Notes: generated by a model from the sequence alone, not told the origin. DNA of 64,000 nucleotides from Flavobacterium sp. LC2016-12 (GCF_015351595.1 NZ_JADKPT010000001.1:496001-560000), one strand, 5' to 3'. Shown: positions 30,235 to 39,367, counted from the stretch's first letter. Translations and numbers: made by a program.

Positions 30235-30894
30235 TTATCTTCCTCCAAAGATACTACTTCCAATTCTAACCATTGTGCTTCCGCAATCAATGGCAAGCTG
30301 AAAGTCTCCTGACATTCCCATTGAAATTGTATTTAATTGTAAATTTTCATTTTCGATGGTTTGAATGGAATCAAAAATTGATTTCAAATGTGTAAATTCT
30401 TTTTTAATTTGGTTTTGGTCATCTGTAAAAGTTGCCATTCCCATTAACCCTAAGATACGAATGTTTTTCATCTCTTTGAATTCTGAAGATGATAATAGTT
30501 CATTTAGTTCGTTTTCGTCCAAACCAAATTTAGATTCTTCTTCGGCAATATATATTTGAAGCAGACAATCGATTATGCGATTGTTTTTTAAAGCTTGTTT
30601 GTTTATTTCCTGCAATAGTTTCAAACTATCAACTCCATGAATCAAACTCACAAATGGGGCCATAAATTTGACTTTATTCGACTGAACGTGACCAATCATA
30701 TGCCATTGAATGTCTTTTGGCATTTCTTCCCATTTATCCGTCATTTCCTGGATTTTGTTTTCTCCAAAAATACGTTGGCCTGCTTCGTAGGCTTGCATTA
30801 AGTCAGAAACAGGTTTGGTTTTAGAAACTGCAACTAAGGTTACATGTTCTGGTAAACTTGCTTTAATACTATTTAAATTCGATTGAATTGACAT
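30235..30894 (-). CDS. YggS family pyridoxal-phosphate-binding protein
   Basis: A 219-residue single-domain PLP protein (PLPHP/PROSC family) that keeps vitamin B6 and amino-acid pools balanced rather than acting as a clear enzyme. It has the PLP lysine in LVAVSKTKP, the FGENKIQEM motif, WHMIGHVQSNK, and SMGMSGDFQLAIDCGSTMVR near the end. The gap to the hydroxyacyl-CoA dehydrogenase gene upstream is 12 bp, so they are one transcript. Confidence 0.95.
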   Translation of the reverse strand: MSIQSNLNSIKASLPEHVTLVAVSKTKPVSDLMQAYEAGQRIFGENKIQEMTDKWEEMPKDIQWHMIGHVQSNKVKFMAPFVSLIHGVDSLKLLQEINKQALKNNRIIDCLLQIYIAEEESKFGLDENELNELLSSSEFKEMKNIRILGLMGMATFTDDQNQIKKEFTHLKSIFDSIQTIENENLQLNTISMGMSGDFQLAIDCGSTMVRIGSSIFGGR

Positions 30895-30906
30895 GGTATT
30901 TCTTTT

Positions 30907-31800
30907 TTATGAAAGGATAAACTGCTTAGAAATTTTCTCTGCTTTTTTACTTTCACTATAATCATAAAAACCTTCTCCGGATTTTACTCCTAATTTTCCG
31001 GCTCTCACCATATTAACTAAAAGTGGGCAAGGAGCGTATTTTGGATTTTTAAAACCTTCGTACATTACGTTTAAAATAGCTAAACAAACATCAAGACCAA
31101 TAAAATCAGCTAATTGAAGTGGTCCCATTGGGTGCCCCATTCCTAGTTTCATTACGGTATCAATTTCGTAAACACCGGCTACTTTATTGTATAACGTTTC
31201 GATTGCTTCATTTAGCATTGGCATTAAAATTCTATTTGCTACGAAACCTGGATAATCATTTACTTCAACTGGCGTTTTACCAAGTTTTACAGATAAGTCC
31301 ATAATGATTTTAGTAACTTCATCGCTTGTATTGTATCCGCGAATGATTTCTACCAATTTCATAATTGGCACCGGATTCATAAAATGCATTCCGATAACAC
31401 GCTCAGGATGTGCTACAACTGCTCCAATTTGTGTAATTGAAATAGAAGAGGTATTCGTTGCTAAAATGGTATTATGCGAACAAGCTTCGTTTAATTGTTT
31501 GAAGATATTCAATTTTAATTCAACATTTTCTGTTGCAGCTTCAACCACTAAATCAACGCCAACAACACCATCTTTAATATCTGTATAGGTAATAATATTG
31601 GTAATCGTTTTAGCAACATCTTCCTGAGTGATAGTTCCTTTAGAAAGCATTCTGTCTAAGTTGGCAGCGATCGTTGCCATTCCCTTGTCTAAAGATTTTT
31701 CAGAAACATCAATAAGTTTTACGGTAAAACCACTTTGCGCAAAAGTATGAGCAATTCCGTTACCCATTGTTCCAGCACCAATTACAGCTATAGTTTTCAT
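30907..31800 (-). CDS. 3-hydroxybutyryl/3-hydroxyacyl-CoA dehydrogenase
   Basis: Oxidises or reduces short-chain 3-hydroxyacyl-CoA with NAD(H). The 297 residues start with a Rossmann motif (IAVIGAGTMGNGIAHTFA) and continue with ATNTSSISITQIG (catalytic Ser), IGMHFMNPVPIM (catalytic His), a Glu in LVEIIRG, and a C-terminal domain with GFVANRILMPMLNEA and GMGHPMGPLQLADFIGLD. The residue set fits the Hbd family. It is co-transcribed with yggS. Confidence 0.93.
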   Translation of the reverse strand: MKTIAVIGAGTMGNGIAHTFAQSGFTVKLIDVSEKSLDKGMATIAANLDRMLSKGTITQEDVAKTITNIITYTDIKDGVVGVDLVVEAATENVELKLNIFKQLNEACSHNTILATNTSSISITQIGAVVAHPERVIGMHFMNPVPIMKLVEIIRGYNTSDEVTKIIMDLSVKLGKTPVEVNDYPGFVANRILMPMLNEAIETLYNKVAGVYEIDTVMKLGMGHPMGPLQLADFIGLDVCLAILNVMYEGFKNPKYAPCPLLVNMVRAGKLGVKSGEGFYDYSESKKAEKISKQFILS

Positions 31801-31827
31801 TTAAATTTAGGTATTATATTTATGATT

Positions 31828-31870
31828 TTAGCCACGAATTCACCAATTAAATTCGGGAATTCGTGGCTAA
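31828..31870. repeat. Palindromic repeat, GCCACGAATTC family (copy 1)
   Basis: Perfect 14-bp arms (31828-31841 and 31857-31870, TTAGCCACGAATTC and its complement) surround a 15-nt loop between two minus-strand genes. The same core occurs in the 20-bp palindrome at 52242-52292. It can fold as a hairpin in RNA from either strand. Confidence 0.85.
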
Positions 31871-31890
31871 TTTATTTTTGAAATTATATT

Positions 31891-32856
31891 TTATTTATCG
31901 AAACAATCAATAATCTGATATGCCACACGCAAAGCATCTGTAGCTTGTTCTAAGGTTACAACTGGCGTAGTATCAGTGTTAATTGCATTTGCAAAAGATT
32001 CTAATTCATCTAAAATGGCATTGTTTTGCTCCACATCAGGATTTGTAAAATAAATTTGTTTTTTTACGCCTTCCGCATTTTGAAGGATCATATCAAAATC
32101 TCCAGGAACTTCCGGAGCATCTTTCATACGCACTACTTCACATTTTTTCTCCAGAAAATCCACTGAAATGTAAGCATCTCTTTGAAAAAAACGTGTTTTA
32201 CGCATGTTTTTCATAGAAATTCTGCTGGCTGTTAAATTCGCTACACAACCATTTTCGAATTCAATTCTGGCATTGGCAATATCAGGAGTTTCACTAATAA
32301 CAGAAACACCACTAGCATTGATGTTTTTTACTTTTGAATTTACAACGCTCAAAATGGCATCAATATCATGAATCATTAAATCCAAAACCACAGGAACATC
32401 GGTACCACGTGGATTGAATTCGGCTAAACGATGTGTTTCAATAAACATCGGATTTTCGATCATGTTTTTTGTTGCAATGAAAGCAGGATTAAAACGCTCT
32501 ACATGACCAACTTGTCCTTTAACATTGTATTCTTTGGCTAAAGCAATTATTTCTTCAGCTTCTTCTACAGTGTTTGCAATAGGCTTTTCAATAAAGATGT
32601 GTTTTCCTGATTTTATGGCTACCTTGGCACATTTATAATGTGAAAGTGTTGGGGTTACAATATCGATTACATCCACAGCGTGGATTAATTTTGCAATAGT
32701 GTTGAAGTTTTTGTAGCCAAATTCTTTTGAAATTCTTTCGGCATTTTCCTGATTTTCGTCGTAAAATCCAACTAATTCGTATTTGTCAGATTGTTGTAAT
32801 AAGCGTAAATGTATCTTACCTAAGTGACCAGCACCTAAAACTCCTACTTTTAACAT
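31891..32856 (-). CDS. Gfo/Idh/MocA family oxidoreductase
   Basis: A 321-residue NAD(P)-dependent oxidoreductase. The N-terminal Rossmann fold has VGVLGAGHLGKIHLRLLQ and the family EKP motif in HIFIEKPIANTVEEAEEI; the C-terminal alpha/beta domain has GHVERFNPAF and LMIHDIDAILS. The substrate, probably a sugar or cyclitol, cannot be told. A CAAAAATA at 32873-32880 (reverse TAnnTTTG) may be its -7 promoter. Confidence 0.9.
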   Translation of the reverse strand: MLKVGVLGAGHLGKIHLRLLQQSDKYELVGFYDENQENAERISKEFGYKNFNTIAKLIHAVDVIDIVTPTLSHYKCAKVAIKSGKHIFIEKPIANTVEEAEEIIALAKEYNVKGQVGHVERFNPAFIATKNMIENPMFIETHRLAEFNPRGTDVPVVLDLMIHDIDAILSVVNSKVKNINASGVSVISETPDIANARIEFENGCVANLTASRISMKNMRKTRFFQRDAYISVDFLEKKCEVVRMKDAPEVPGDFDMILQNAEGVKKQIYFTNPDVEQNNAILDELESFANAINTDTTPVVTLEQATDALRVAYQIIDCFDK

Positions 32857-32949
32857 GAGAATGTATTTTAAACAAAAATATAATTTATTTGTTGAAAGTA
32901 AAAGTTAATGCAATAAAGATTTAGCGATTTAATAATTAAAAATCAATAT

Positions 32950-32978
32950 TTGATTTCTTTTTTACTTTCTTATTTTTG
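32950..32978 (+). promoter_or_regulatory. Promoter of pcm
   Basis: TTG at 32950-32952 and a perfect TATTTTTG at 32971-32978 with an 18-bp spacer. Transcription would begin about 15 bases before the TTG start codon. Confidence 0.6.
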
Positions 32979-32999
32979 CCAAAATAAAACCTACCCATT

Positions 33000-33641
33000 T
33001 TGAAAGACACTGCCAAACATCAAGGACTTCGTAATCAATTAGTAAGCACTTTAGAACAAAAGGGAATTACTGATAAAGCGGTTTTGGATGCGATAAAAAA
33101 AATCCCAAGACATCTTTTTCTGAATTCAAGTTTTGAAGATTATGCATATCAGGATAAGGCATTTCCTATAGGAGCGGGACAAACTATTTCTCAGCCTTAC
33201 ACTGTTGCTTTTCAATCACAGTTGTTAGAGGTTAAAAAAGATCACAAAATTTTAGAAATTGGAACAGGTTCGGGTTATCAAACCGCTGTTTTGTTTATGC
33301 TTGGTGCTAAAGTCTATAGTATTGAAAGACAGAACGAGTTGTTTAAAGCAACTTCTAATTTATTTCCGAAATTAAACATTCGTCCAAAACATCTTTCTTT
33401 TGGAGATGGTTATAAAGGATTGCCAAATCATGCTCCGTTTGATAGTATAATTGTAACGGCGGGAGCCCCTTTTATTCCTCAACCCTTAATGGCTCAGTTA
33501 AAAATAGGAGGAAGACTGGTTATTCCGTTAGGTGAAGATGTTCAGATTATGACTTTGTTAATTCGTAAAAATGAAACGCAATTTGAAAAACATGAATTTG
33601 GAGAATTTCGATTTGTTCCTTTATTAGAAGATAAAAATTAG
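33000..33641 (+). CDS. pcm: Protein-L-isoaspartate O-methyltransferase
   Basis: Repairs isoaspartyl residues in aged proteins using S-adenosylmethionine. The 213-residue protein has ISQPYTVAFQSQLL, the SAM-binding ILEIGTGSGYQTAVLF, and the family C-terminal RLVIPLGED. The start is a TTG (peptide MKDTAKHQGLRNQLV); no in-frame ATG lies close enough to keep the family N-terminus, and the promoter immediately upstream supports it. Confidence 0.93.
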   Translation: MKDTAKHQGLRNQLVSTLEQKGITDKAVLDAIKKIPRHLFLNSSFEDYAYQDKAFPIGAGQTISQPYTVAFQSQLLEVKKDHKILEIGTGSGYQTAVLFMLGAKVYSIERQNELFKATSNLFPKLNIRPKHLSFGDGYKGLPNHAPFDSIIVTAGAPFIPQPLMAQLKIGGRLVIPLGEDVQIMTLLIRKNETQFEKHEFGEFRFVPLLEDKN

Positions 33642-33644
33642 AGT

Positions 33645-33670
33645 AAAAGCCCAATTAATTGGGCTTTTTT
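33645..33670. terminator. Bidirectional intrinsic terminator between pcm and the Fic gene
   Basis: A perfect self-complementary element AAAAGCCCAATT/AATTGGGCTTTT (33645-33668) is followed by a T run on the plus side and preceded by A residues. It lies between convergent genes and probably serves both. Confidence 0.85.
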
Positions 33671-34718
33671 ATTGGGTAAGAATATTAATATATCTTTCTA
33701 GACTTTCTTTTTCTATCTGAGCAATAAATAGTAAAAATTCTTCTTTGTCTTTTTTTGTTTGCGCTTTTTCTAAGGATTGATAATATTGCATTCGGTTTTC
33801 GTGATCTCCTTTTATATTAGCAATTAAATAACCTTTTTGCATTAATATTAAATTCATGACTAAACGTGACGTTCTTCCATTTCCATCAATAAATGGATGA
33901 ATTGTTGTTAGTCTTTCATGCATTTCTGCAGCAAGAATGATAGGATGTAATTTGTTTTTGTTTATTTCGTACCAAATGAAATATTCTTCCATCTCCTGAG
34001 CTACCATTGAAGGTTGAGGAGGCATATGGCTGCTTCCCTGAGTCATAACCTGAACTTTTCGATAACGTCCGGCATCTTCTGGAATAATGCCGCGGAGAAT
34101 TAAATTATGAATTGATAAAAGATCACGTTCATTCAAAGCATTGTTTTTCTGCATTAAATCTTTGATAAAACCAATTGCTTCCTGATGATTTATAGCTTCC
34201 AGATGTTCGCGCATACTTTTTCCGGAAATAGTTAAGCCTTCATTAATAACCATATCGGTTTCACGAAGTGTCATCGTATTTCCTTCAATTCGATTGCTTT
34301 CAAAAGTATATTCTAATTCAAGAGCCTGCTTAATTTTATAACTATCGAATTTTCTGTAAGTATCTAGTTTATCTTTCAGAATATCAATCTCTTTTAAAAT
34401 TTTTTCTAAAGAAGTTGATATTTTTAAATTTGATATTGCTTTATTATACTTTATCTCGTCTTCGGCAACTTTTAAAGCTTTCAAAGCAAATTCATCATCA
34501 CCAATTTCATATAGGATTTTTTCCTTTAACCATGCAATCATTAAAGTTTCGAAGTCAATTTCTAAAAGTTGCGAAAGTTTAGAAATTTGCTCTCTAGTGG
34601 GCTTTCTTGAACCTGACTCAAATTTACTTATCAATGCCTGATCAATTCCGAGAAGTTGTGCTACTTCACGGGTTTTTAATCCTTTGTGTTCACGTGCATT
34701 TTTAAGTAATGTTTTCAT
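33669..34718 (-). CDS. HTH-Fic fusion protein (Fic/DOC AMPylase family)
   Basis: A 349-residue protein. An N-terminal XRE/Cro helix-turn-helix (residues 1-60; REVAQLLGIDQALISKFESG) is followed by a helical linker and a Fic domain. The Fic active-site motif is intact: HPFIDGNGRTSR, with His274 and Gly279-Asn280-Gly281-Arg282. An inhibitory helix motif S/T-x3-E-G/N is present just before the domain (Ser141-Glu145-Gly146), which makes this a class II, self-inhibited Fic enzyme. Family knowledge predicts AMP transfer to Ser/Thr/Tyr hydroxyls. The HTH suggests autoregulation or DNA-linked control. No separate antitoxin gene is next to it. Confidence 0.93.
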   Translation of the reverse strand: MKTLLKNAREHKGLKTREVAQLLGIDQALISKFESGSRKPTREQISKLSQLLEIDFETLMIAWLKEKILYEIGDDEFALKALKVAEDEIKYNKAISNLKISTSLEKILKEIDILKDKLDTYRKFDSYKIKQALELEYTFESNRIEGNTMTLRETDMVINEGLTISGKSMREHLEAINHQEAIGFIKDLMQKNNALNERDLLSIHNLILRGIIPEDAGRYRKVQVMTQGSSHMPPQPSMVAQEMEEYFIWYEINKNKLHPIILAAEMHERLTTIHPFIDGNGRTSRLVMNLILMQKGYLIANIKGDHENRMQYYQSLEKAQTKKDKEEFLLFIAQIEKESLERYINILTQ

Positions 34719-34768
34719 TTTTAGATTAATGATTTAAATTGTCTTGACAAAATTAGTCATTTTTAAAA

Positions 34769-34805
34769 TTATAAAAAAAAAGCAATATTTTGATTATTGC
34801 TTTTT
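34769..34805 (-). terminator. Intrinsic terminator of the minus-strand lipoprotein gene
   Basis: Read on the minus strand, AAAAAGCAAT and ATTGCTTTTT form a stem, followed by a long T run (the A9 at about 34771-34780 on the plus strand). Confidence 0.8.
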
Positions 34806-34814
34806 GATGATTTT

Positions 34815-35453
34815 TTATTTTGGTAAAGATCCGTCTTTTTTCATTTCGCCAACAACTGCTTGCATAATGGCGTCAACAGTTTGTCCTAAATCAGTCACAT
34901 AATCAGACTTCGTAGTTCCTGTCCAGATTAATTTGTTTTGTTTTAATGAAAAAATATTGGTTTCTACCATATAAGATGTAGTTTCCTGATAATAACCCGG
35001 ATCGTAGAAATTTGGAGAATACATTCCGTACCAGTTTCCAAATCCATAACCATACATTCCGGTGTACATTCCGTCAAAACCTCCGTAGTACATTCCTGTA
35101 TAAGTTCCTGGAACGTAGTTTGTTTCTTTTTCAGTACTTACTAAACGCATTGTAACAACGCCGTCAAAATTTTCGTCTTGTAGAATTTTTAATTTTTGTT
35201 CCTGGGTTAGTTGCTTTGTAGTTTCATTTAAAAATTGGTAAGAAGTTTTGAAAATCTGATTACTGGCTGCAATCCTATTTTCTGTAATTCTTCTGGAAGC
35301 TTCATCTTTAACTAAAGCAACAACTAAAACTTTTTTAAAGTGTTCCTGAGCAACTGTTACGTCAGGATCTCTCCAGCTATTTACAATTGATGTATTACTG
35401 CCACAACTTGAAAGTGCCAGTACGGCGATTAACAAAACTAAGTACTTTTTCAT
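34815..35453 (-). CDS. DUF4136-like lipoprotein with Gly/Tyr/Met-rich segment
   Basis: A 212-residue lipoprotein (lipobox ALSSCGSN). The body resembles DUF4136 proteins: SIVNSWRDPDV at the start, a KVLVVALVKDEASRR strand-helix, and a C-terminal TNIFSLKQNKLIWTGTTKS. In the middle (about 118-155) is a low-complexity segment rich in Gly, Tyr and Met with TGMY and GMYG repeats. No function can be assigned. A terminator follows. Confidence 0.75.
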   Translation of the reverse strand: MKKYLVLLIAVLALSSCGSNTSIVNSWRDPDVTVAQEHFKKVLVVALVKDEASRRITENRIAASNQIFKTSYQFLNETTKQLTQEQKLKILQDENFDGVVTMRLVSTEKETNYVPGTYTGMYYGGFDGMYTGMYGYGFGNWYGMYSPNFYDPGYYQETTSYMVETNIFSLKQNKLIWTGTTKSDYVTDLGQTVDAIMQAVVGEMKKDGSLPK

Positions 35454-35532
35454 ATTTTACAGTTAAATTGTTTCTATAAAAATAACGATAAAATCTTAAT
35501 AAATAACTCTTTAGTGAAAAATTATAGCACTT

Positions 35533-35988
35533 TTAATTGTACGCTTTTTTAATTCGGTCTAAGTCACGTTTTGTGTCTTGCTCTTTCAAAGACTCACGTT
35601 TATCGTAGTTTTTCTTTCCTTTACAAAGACCTATTTGCAATTTTGCGAGACCTTTTTCATTAGTGAATAATTTTAACGGGACAATAGTAAGTCCTTTTGC
35701 CTGTACACTTTTATGAAGGCTTTTTAATTCTTTCTTATTCAAAAGTAGTTTTCGCTCGCTTCTTGACTTATGATTGAATTGATTTCCAAAAGAATATTCT
35801 TCAATATAAGTATTGATAGCAAAAAGTTCAAGATTGCTAAATTCGCAAAAGCTTTCGGTAATATTAGCTTTTCCCAAACGTATAGATTTGATCTCTGTTC
35901 CGGTTAAAACAACTCCGGCAGTATAGGTGTCGATTATCTCGTAATCGAAACGAGCTCTCTTATTAAGTATATTGACTGTTTTTAACAT
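35533..35988 (-). CDS. smpB: SsrA-binding protein SmpB
   Basis: Binds tmRNA (SsrA) and brings it to stalled ribosomes for trans-translation. The 151 residues have the oligonucleotide-binding barrel motifs [29 protein letters not shown] (read in two pieces) and [10 protein letters not shown], plus the basic tail [29 protein letters not shown] at 35994-36001 is a reverse TAnnTTTG and may be its -7 element. The tmRNA gene itself is not in the window. Confidence 0.97.
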   Translation of the reverse strand: MLKTVNILNKRARFDYEIIDTYTAGVVLTGTEIKSIRLGKANITESFCEFSNLELFAINTYIEEYSFGNQFNHKSRSERKLLLNKKELKSLHKSVQAKGLTIVPLKLFTNEKGLAKLQIGLCKGKKNYDKRESLKEQDTKRDLDRIKKAYN

Positions 35989-36128
35989 AGTTGCAAATGT
36001 AAAACAAAATTGAAAAACTTTAATGGAATCTAAGATAATTAAAGATTTTTTTTAATCAATGATTTTGATCATATTTAAAGAAAAAACTTACATATAAGTT
36101 TGTTTAATAATTTAAAACAAACTCAAAC

Positions 36129-36755
36129 ATGAAAAAAATTTTATCATTAGTTGGTGTTGTGCTAATCGGTTTAACTGCAAAAGCACAGGAGGCAAATCAA
36201 GGTTTAAAAGGAGCGTGGTTTGCTACTTCTCAATTTGGTTATCAGCAAACCAAAGCTTCAAATGAAAAATATACAAATTTGACAGTATTGCCGATTGTTG
36301 GTACATTTGTGACCCCATCGGTAGCTGTTGGAGCAGGACTTGGTTATATTAATATGAAGTCGGATTTAAATTCAAAAACAATAGCAAAGACAGATTTAAT
36401 CGTAATTGAACCGTTAGCTAGAAAGTATTGGAATGTAGCTGGTTCCCTTTATTTCTTTGGACAGGCAGCATTGCCGGTTATTACAGGTAAGGAAAAAGAA
36501 AAAGATACTAAAATAAATCAGGTTGGTTTGTCTGTATCTGGGGGCTTTGATTATTTTGTAACTAAAAGTTTCTCAGTGGAGTTTTCTTATGATCTGGCAA
36601 ATTTTACATCTACCACTATAGATCCAAAAGACGGTCCTAAAACTACAGTAAATAATTTTGGATTAGCACATATGGCAAATGTTGATTCAGCTTATTTAGC
36701 TGGAAGTTCAAGTTTAACAACGCCACTTTCAGTCGGATTTAAATTTATATTCTAA
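36129..36755 (+). CDS. Outer-membrane beta-barrel protein
   Basis: A 208-residue secreted protein with signal peptide (cut near TAKAQ). Alternating hydrophobic strands, an SVAVGAGLGYINM hairpin and a terminal aromatic strand LSVGFKFIF suggest an eight-stranded barrel of the porin/OMP_b-brl type. Its role is unknown. TAAGTTTG at 36095-36102 is a candidate -7 element, without a good -33 partner. Confidence 0.82.
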   Translation: MKKILSLVGVVLIGLTAKAQEANQGLKGAWFATSQFGYQQTKASNEKYTNLTVLPIVGTFVTPSVAVGAGLGYINMKSDLNSKTIAKTDLIVIEPLARKYWNVAGSLYFFGQAALPVITGKEKEKDTKINQVGLSVSGGFDYFVTKSFSVEFSYDLANFTSTTIDPKDGPKTTVNNFGLAHMANVDSAYLAGSSSLTTPLSVGFKFIF

Positions 36756-36809
36756 TAGTAGTCGATTTGATTTAAATTTAATTTCAATTCGTTAATTTTG
36801 TAAAAAAGG

Positions 36810-36842
36810 AAAGACCGTACTTTTTTGGAGTACGGTCTTTTT
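36810..36842. terminator. Intrinsic terminator
   Basis: Arms 36810-36819/36831-36840 (AAGACCGTA/TACGGTCTT) with T-rich ends, after the barrel protein gene and 22 bp before the VF530 gene. Confidence 0.85.
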
Positions 36843-36864
36843 ACTATTATTTTAAAAAGATAAA

Positions 36865-37086
36865 ATGCAAAATCAATCAAAAGATCCTTTACACGGAATT
36901 ACGCTTCAATCCATATTAGAAAAGCTTGTAGCTTATTATGGTTTTGATACCTTATCAGAATTAATCCCGATAAAATGCTTTACTTCAAATCCAAGTATTA
37001 AATCCAGTTTGACATTTTTAAGAAAAACGGATTGGGCTCGTAAAAAGGTAGAAGATTTATACATTAAATCACTATCTAAATTCTAA
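36865..37086 (+). CDS. VF530 family (DUF2132) small protein
   Basis: A 73-residue protein that matches the VF530/DUF2132 pattern along its length: [29 protein letters not shown] and [20 protein letters not shown]. The family has a known fold with a DNA-binding-like helical structure but no proven function. Its last bases overlap the convergent gene by 4 bp. Confidence 0.93.
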   Translation: MQNQSKDPLHGITLQSILEKLVAYYGFDTLSELIPIKCFTSNPSIKSSLTFLRKTDWARKKVEDLYIKSLSKF

Positions 37087-37640
37087 TTTAATTTATAAGA
37101 AAGCATTACGCCACCACGATAAGGCAGCCATTCGCCACTTTTATTCCAATTTTCTGCTTTTTCGTATCGGCCAGGTGTACCATCATTATAATAACCATGA
37201 TAAAATCCTTGGTGCCAGCCACCGCCGGCAAAAATATCTAACAAGAATTTGTCATTGATTTTTATATTGTAACCAATTGTAACTCCCATACGATATCCAA
37301 ATCCATGTTCATATTTGTTACTATTCCAATAATTCCATTTTTGAATTTCATAAATATCAGGTCCAATATGACCACCGACATAGAAACCATTATATTTCTC
37401 TTTAAAATGATATCTTACTTCGGGAGTTAAAGTGTAAAATTTCATTGGGTTATGTCCATTAAAAGATTCCCAAAAAGAAGCCATAACATCGATGCTAAAT
37501 GTCGTTTTTTCTCCAATACTAGTTTCAATTCCAACATTTGGTATTGCTAACAGAGCGGTCGCAGCGTTAAATTTTAAATAAGTTTGACTTTGAGAATGGA
37601 TTGAAAGTAAGAGAAAAAGGAGAATAACAGTTTTTTTCAT
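37083..37640 (-). CDS. DUF3575-like outer-membrane protein
   Basis: A 185-residue secreted protein. I take the ATG at 37640 ([11 protein letters not shown], signal peptide cut near SQSQ); a longer frame begins at 37709 but adds 23 residues before the signal. The core has [24 protein letters not shown], read in two pieces, [19 protein letters not shown] and a [10 protein letters not shown] strand, resembling DUF3575 barrel proteins. Aromatic strands suggest an outer-membrane barrel. Function unknown. Confidence 0.8.
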   Translation of the reverse strand: MKKTVILLFLLLSIHSQSQTYLKFNAATALLAIPNVGIETSIGEKTTFSIDVMASFWESFNGHNPMKFYTLTPEVRYHFKEKYNGFYVGGHIGPDIYEIQKWNYWNSNKYEHGFGYRMGVTIGYNIKINDKFLLDIFAGGGWHQGFYHGYYNDGTPGRYEKAENWNKSGEWLPYRGGVMLSYKLN

Positions 37641-37772
37641 AAGTAAGTTTTCGAAAATCAAAATAAGATTTAATTGCTTATTTCGCGTGCAAATATAACG
37701 TAATAGCAAACCTACTATTGTGAAAAAAGTATATTTAACGAGATTTATTTTTTTTAGAAATGAATATTGATT

Positions 37773-38321
37773 TTATTTCCCTAACAATGAGTAAATTACC
37801 TTGTCAAGAAAACGTCCTTCGTAAAATTCAGATTCTTTTAAATGCGCTTCTTTTACAAACCCGCATTTTTGCAGTACCTTTTCTGAGGCGAAATTCTCAG
37901 GATCAATTACTGCTTCAATCGAATGTAATTTTAAATCATCAAAACCATATCTGATTAATCTGTTTACAGCTTCAGGAATAATTCCTTTTCCATGAAATTC
38001 CGGTAACAGGATATAACCAATTTCGGCACGATAGTTTTCAGGCTGCATTCTGTAATACCCAATAATACCAAGTAGTTTTGGATTGTCTTTTAAGGTGATT
38101 CCCCAATTGATACCAATGTTTGTTACAATTTTATCTTCAATCATCGCAATATGTTCCAGAGCATCCTCGTTATTTTTTACTAAGGGTCTTGGAATATATT
38201 TCATGGTTTCTGGGTTAGAACGCAGTTCAAAAACTTCATTTACATCGTCATTGGTAATTCTTCTTAAAAGCAAACGATCTGTTTCTATAGTTGGAAATGG
38301 AGAAAAATTGAATTCTAACAT
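37773..38321 (-). CDS. GNAT acetyltransferase (RimJ/RimL type)
   Basis: A 182-residue GNAT protein with TIETDRLLLRRIT at the start, GYILLPEFHGKGIIPEA (acetyl-CoA pyrophosphate loop) and NFASEKVLQKCGFVKEA. These are features of the RimJ/RimL family that acetylates ribosomal or other N-termini; the target here is unknown. I choose the ATG at 38321 (MLEFNFS) because a longer frame would overlap the aldose epimerase gene by 47 bp. The chosen start leaves a 10-bp gap. Confidence 0.88.
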   Translation of the reverse strand: MLEFNFSPFPTIETDRLLLRRITNDDVNEVFELRSNPETMKYIPRPLVKNNEDALEHIAMIEDKIVTNIGINWGITLKDNPKLLGIIGYYRMQPENYRAEIGYILLPEFHGKGIIPEAVNRLIRYGFDDLKLHSIEAVIDPENFASEKVLQKCGFVKEAHLKESEFYEGRFLDKVIYSLLGK

Positions 38322-38331
38322 TTTTTTAATT

Positions 38332-39180
38332 TTATAATATTTGTATACTGAATTTTGAAGTGAATGTCTGATCTGCATCCAAAATTAAAATTCCTTCTTT
38401 TTCGAATAAATCGCCAGAATTTTCGGGTGTGTCTGAATAACCAAACCAAGGTTCGATGCATATAAATGGAGCCTGTTCTTTTGTCCAAATACCTAAGCTT
38501 GGAAAATCTTCAAAATCAACTTTTAAATATGGTTTTGAATTTTCAAGAATAGTAAGTGAGTTCGACTCTAATGTTTTAAAAACCAAAGCATCGTTTTCGA
38601 ATAATTTGTAATTCAAAGGAACTAAATTTTCAGTAGTTTTTAAAACTTGCGTTTTATTAGAAACCAAATCATTTTCTAAAAGTGAAAATTGTAAGACTTC
38701 TTGTTTTTCAAATTTTAAGCTATAATCTTCAAAATTGCCAGGCAAAGCAATTGCCGGATGTGCACCAATAGAAAAAGGCATTTTAGTTTTATTTTGATTT
38801 ATTACTTTGTATTCAATGTCTAAAGTGCTTTCCTTAAGTGTATATATAAGTTGTAATTCAAATTTAAACGGATACTTTTTCAATGTTTCAGCATTTGACT
38901 GTAAGGAAAAAGTAGCGCTGTTTTCGGTTTTATTAGTCAGTAGAAACTCCATATCTCTTGCAAAACCATGCCTTGGCAATTGATATTCTTTCTCGTCCAC
39001 AGTATAAATATTGTTTCTTAAAGTACCAACAATTGGAAAAAGAATAGGGGAATGCTTTCCCCAAAAATCAGGATTTCCTTCCCAGATAAATTCTTTATCC
39101 TGATTCTTTAACGAGAATAATTCAGCTCCTGCGTTTTTAATAGAAGCTTTAAATGTTGAATTTGAAATAGTTGTATTCAA
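38332..39180 (-). CDS. Aldose 1-epimerase family protein
   Basis: A 282-residue galactose-mutarotase-like beta-sandwich protein. It has KNAGAELFSLKN, WGKHSPILFPIVG, RHGFARDMEF (catalytic His region), SIGAHPAIALP (second His) and ICIEPWFGYSD (catalytic Glu). The substrate, a sugar or sugar phosphate, is not clear. It is the upstream partner of the acetyltransferase gene. Confidence 0.92.
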   Translation of the reverse strand: MNTTISNSTFKASIKNAGAELFSLKNQDKEFIWEGNPDFWGKHSPILFPIVGTLRNNIYTVDEKEYQLPRHGFARDMEFLLTNKTENSATFSLQSNAETLKKYPFKFELQLIYTLKESTLDIEYKVINQNKTKMPFSIGAHPAIALPGNFEDYSLKFEKQEVLQFSLLENDLVSNKTQVLKTTENLVPLNYKLFENDALVFKTLESNSLTILENSKPYLKVDFEDFPSLGIWTKEQAPFICIEPWFGYSDTPENSGDLFEKEGILILDADQTFTSKFSIQIL

Positions 39181-39367
39181 AATGATATGATTGGAAAATA
39201 ATTAGTTTTTATCTAGCTGTAAATATATTTTATAAATTTTAGTTTTTGAAAGAAATAGCTTAAATTATTTTTTTGATAAAATTTTGCTAAAGTTCAATTA
39301 AAGCTTAAGGTTTTCTCTGTAAATAGCTTTTTTTTTCATTAATTTGCTACATAAACAGCTAAAAAAT

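Noticed and set aside
37641..37709. Longer N-terminus for the DUF3575-like gene
   Set aside because: It would put 23 non-signal residues before a normal signal peptide that begins at the ATG at 37640.
38322..38378. Longer N-terminus for the RimJ/RimL-type acetyltransferase
   Set aside because: It would overlap the upstream aldose epimerase gene by 47 bp, and the family begins at the segment after MLEFNFS.
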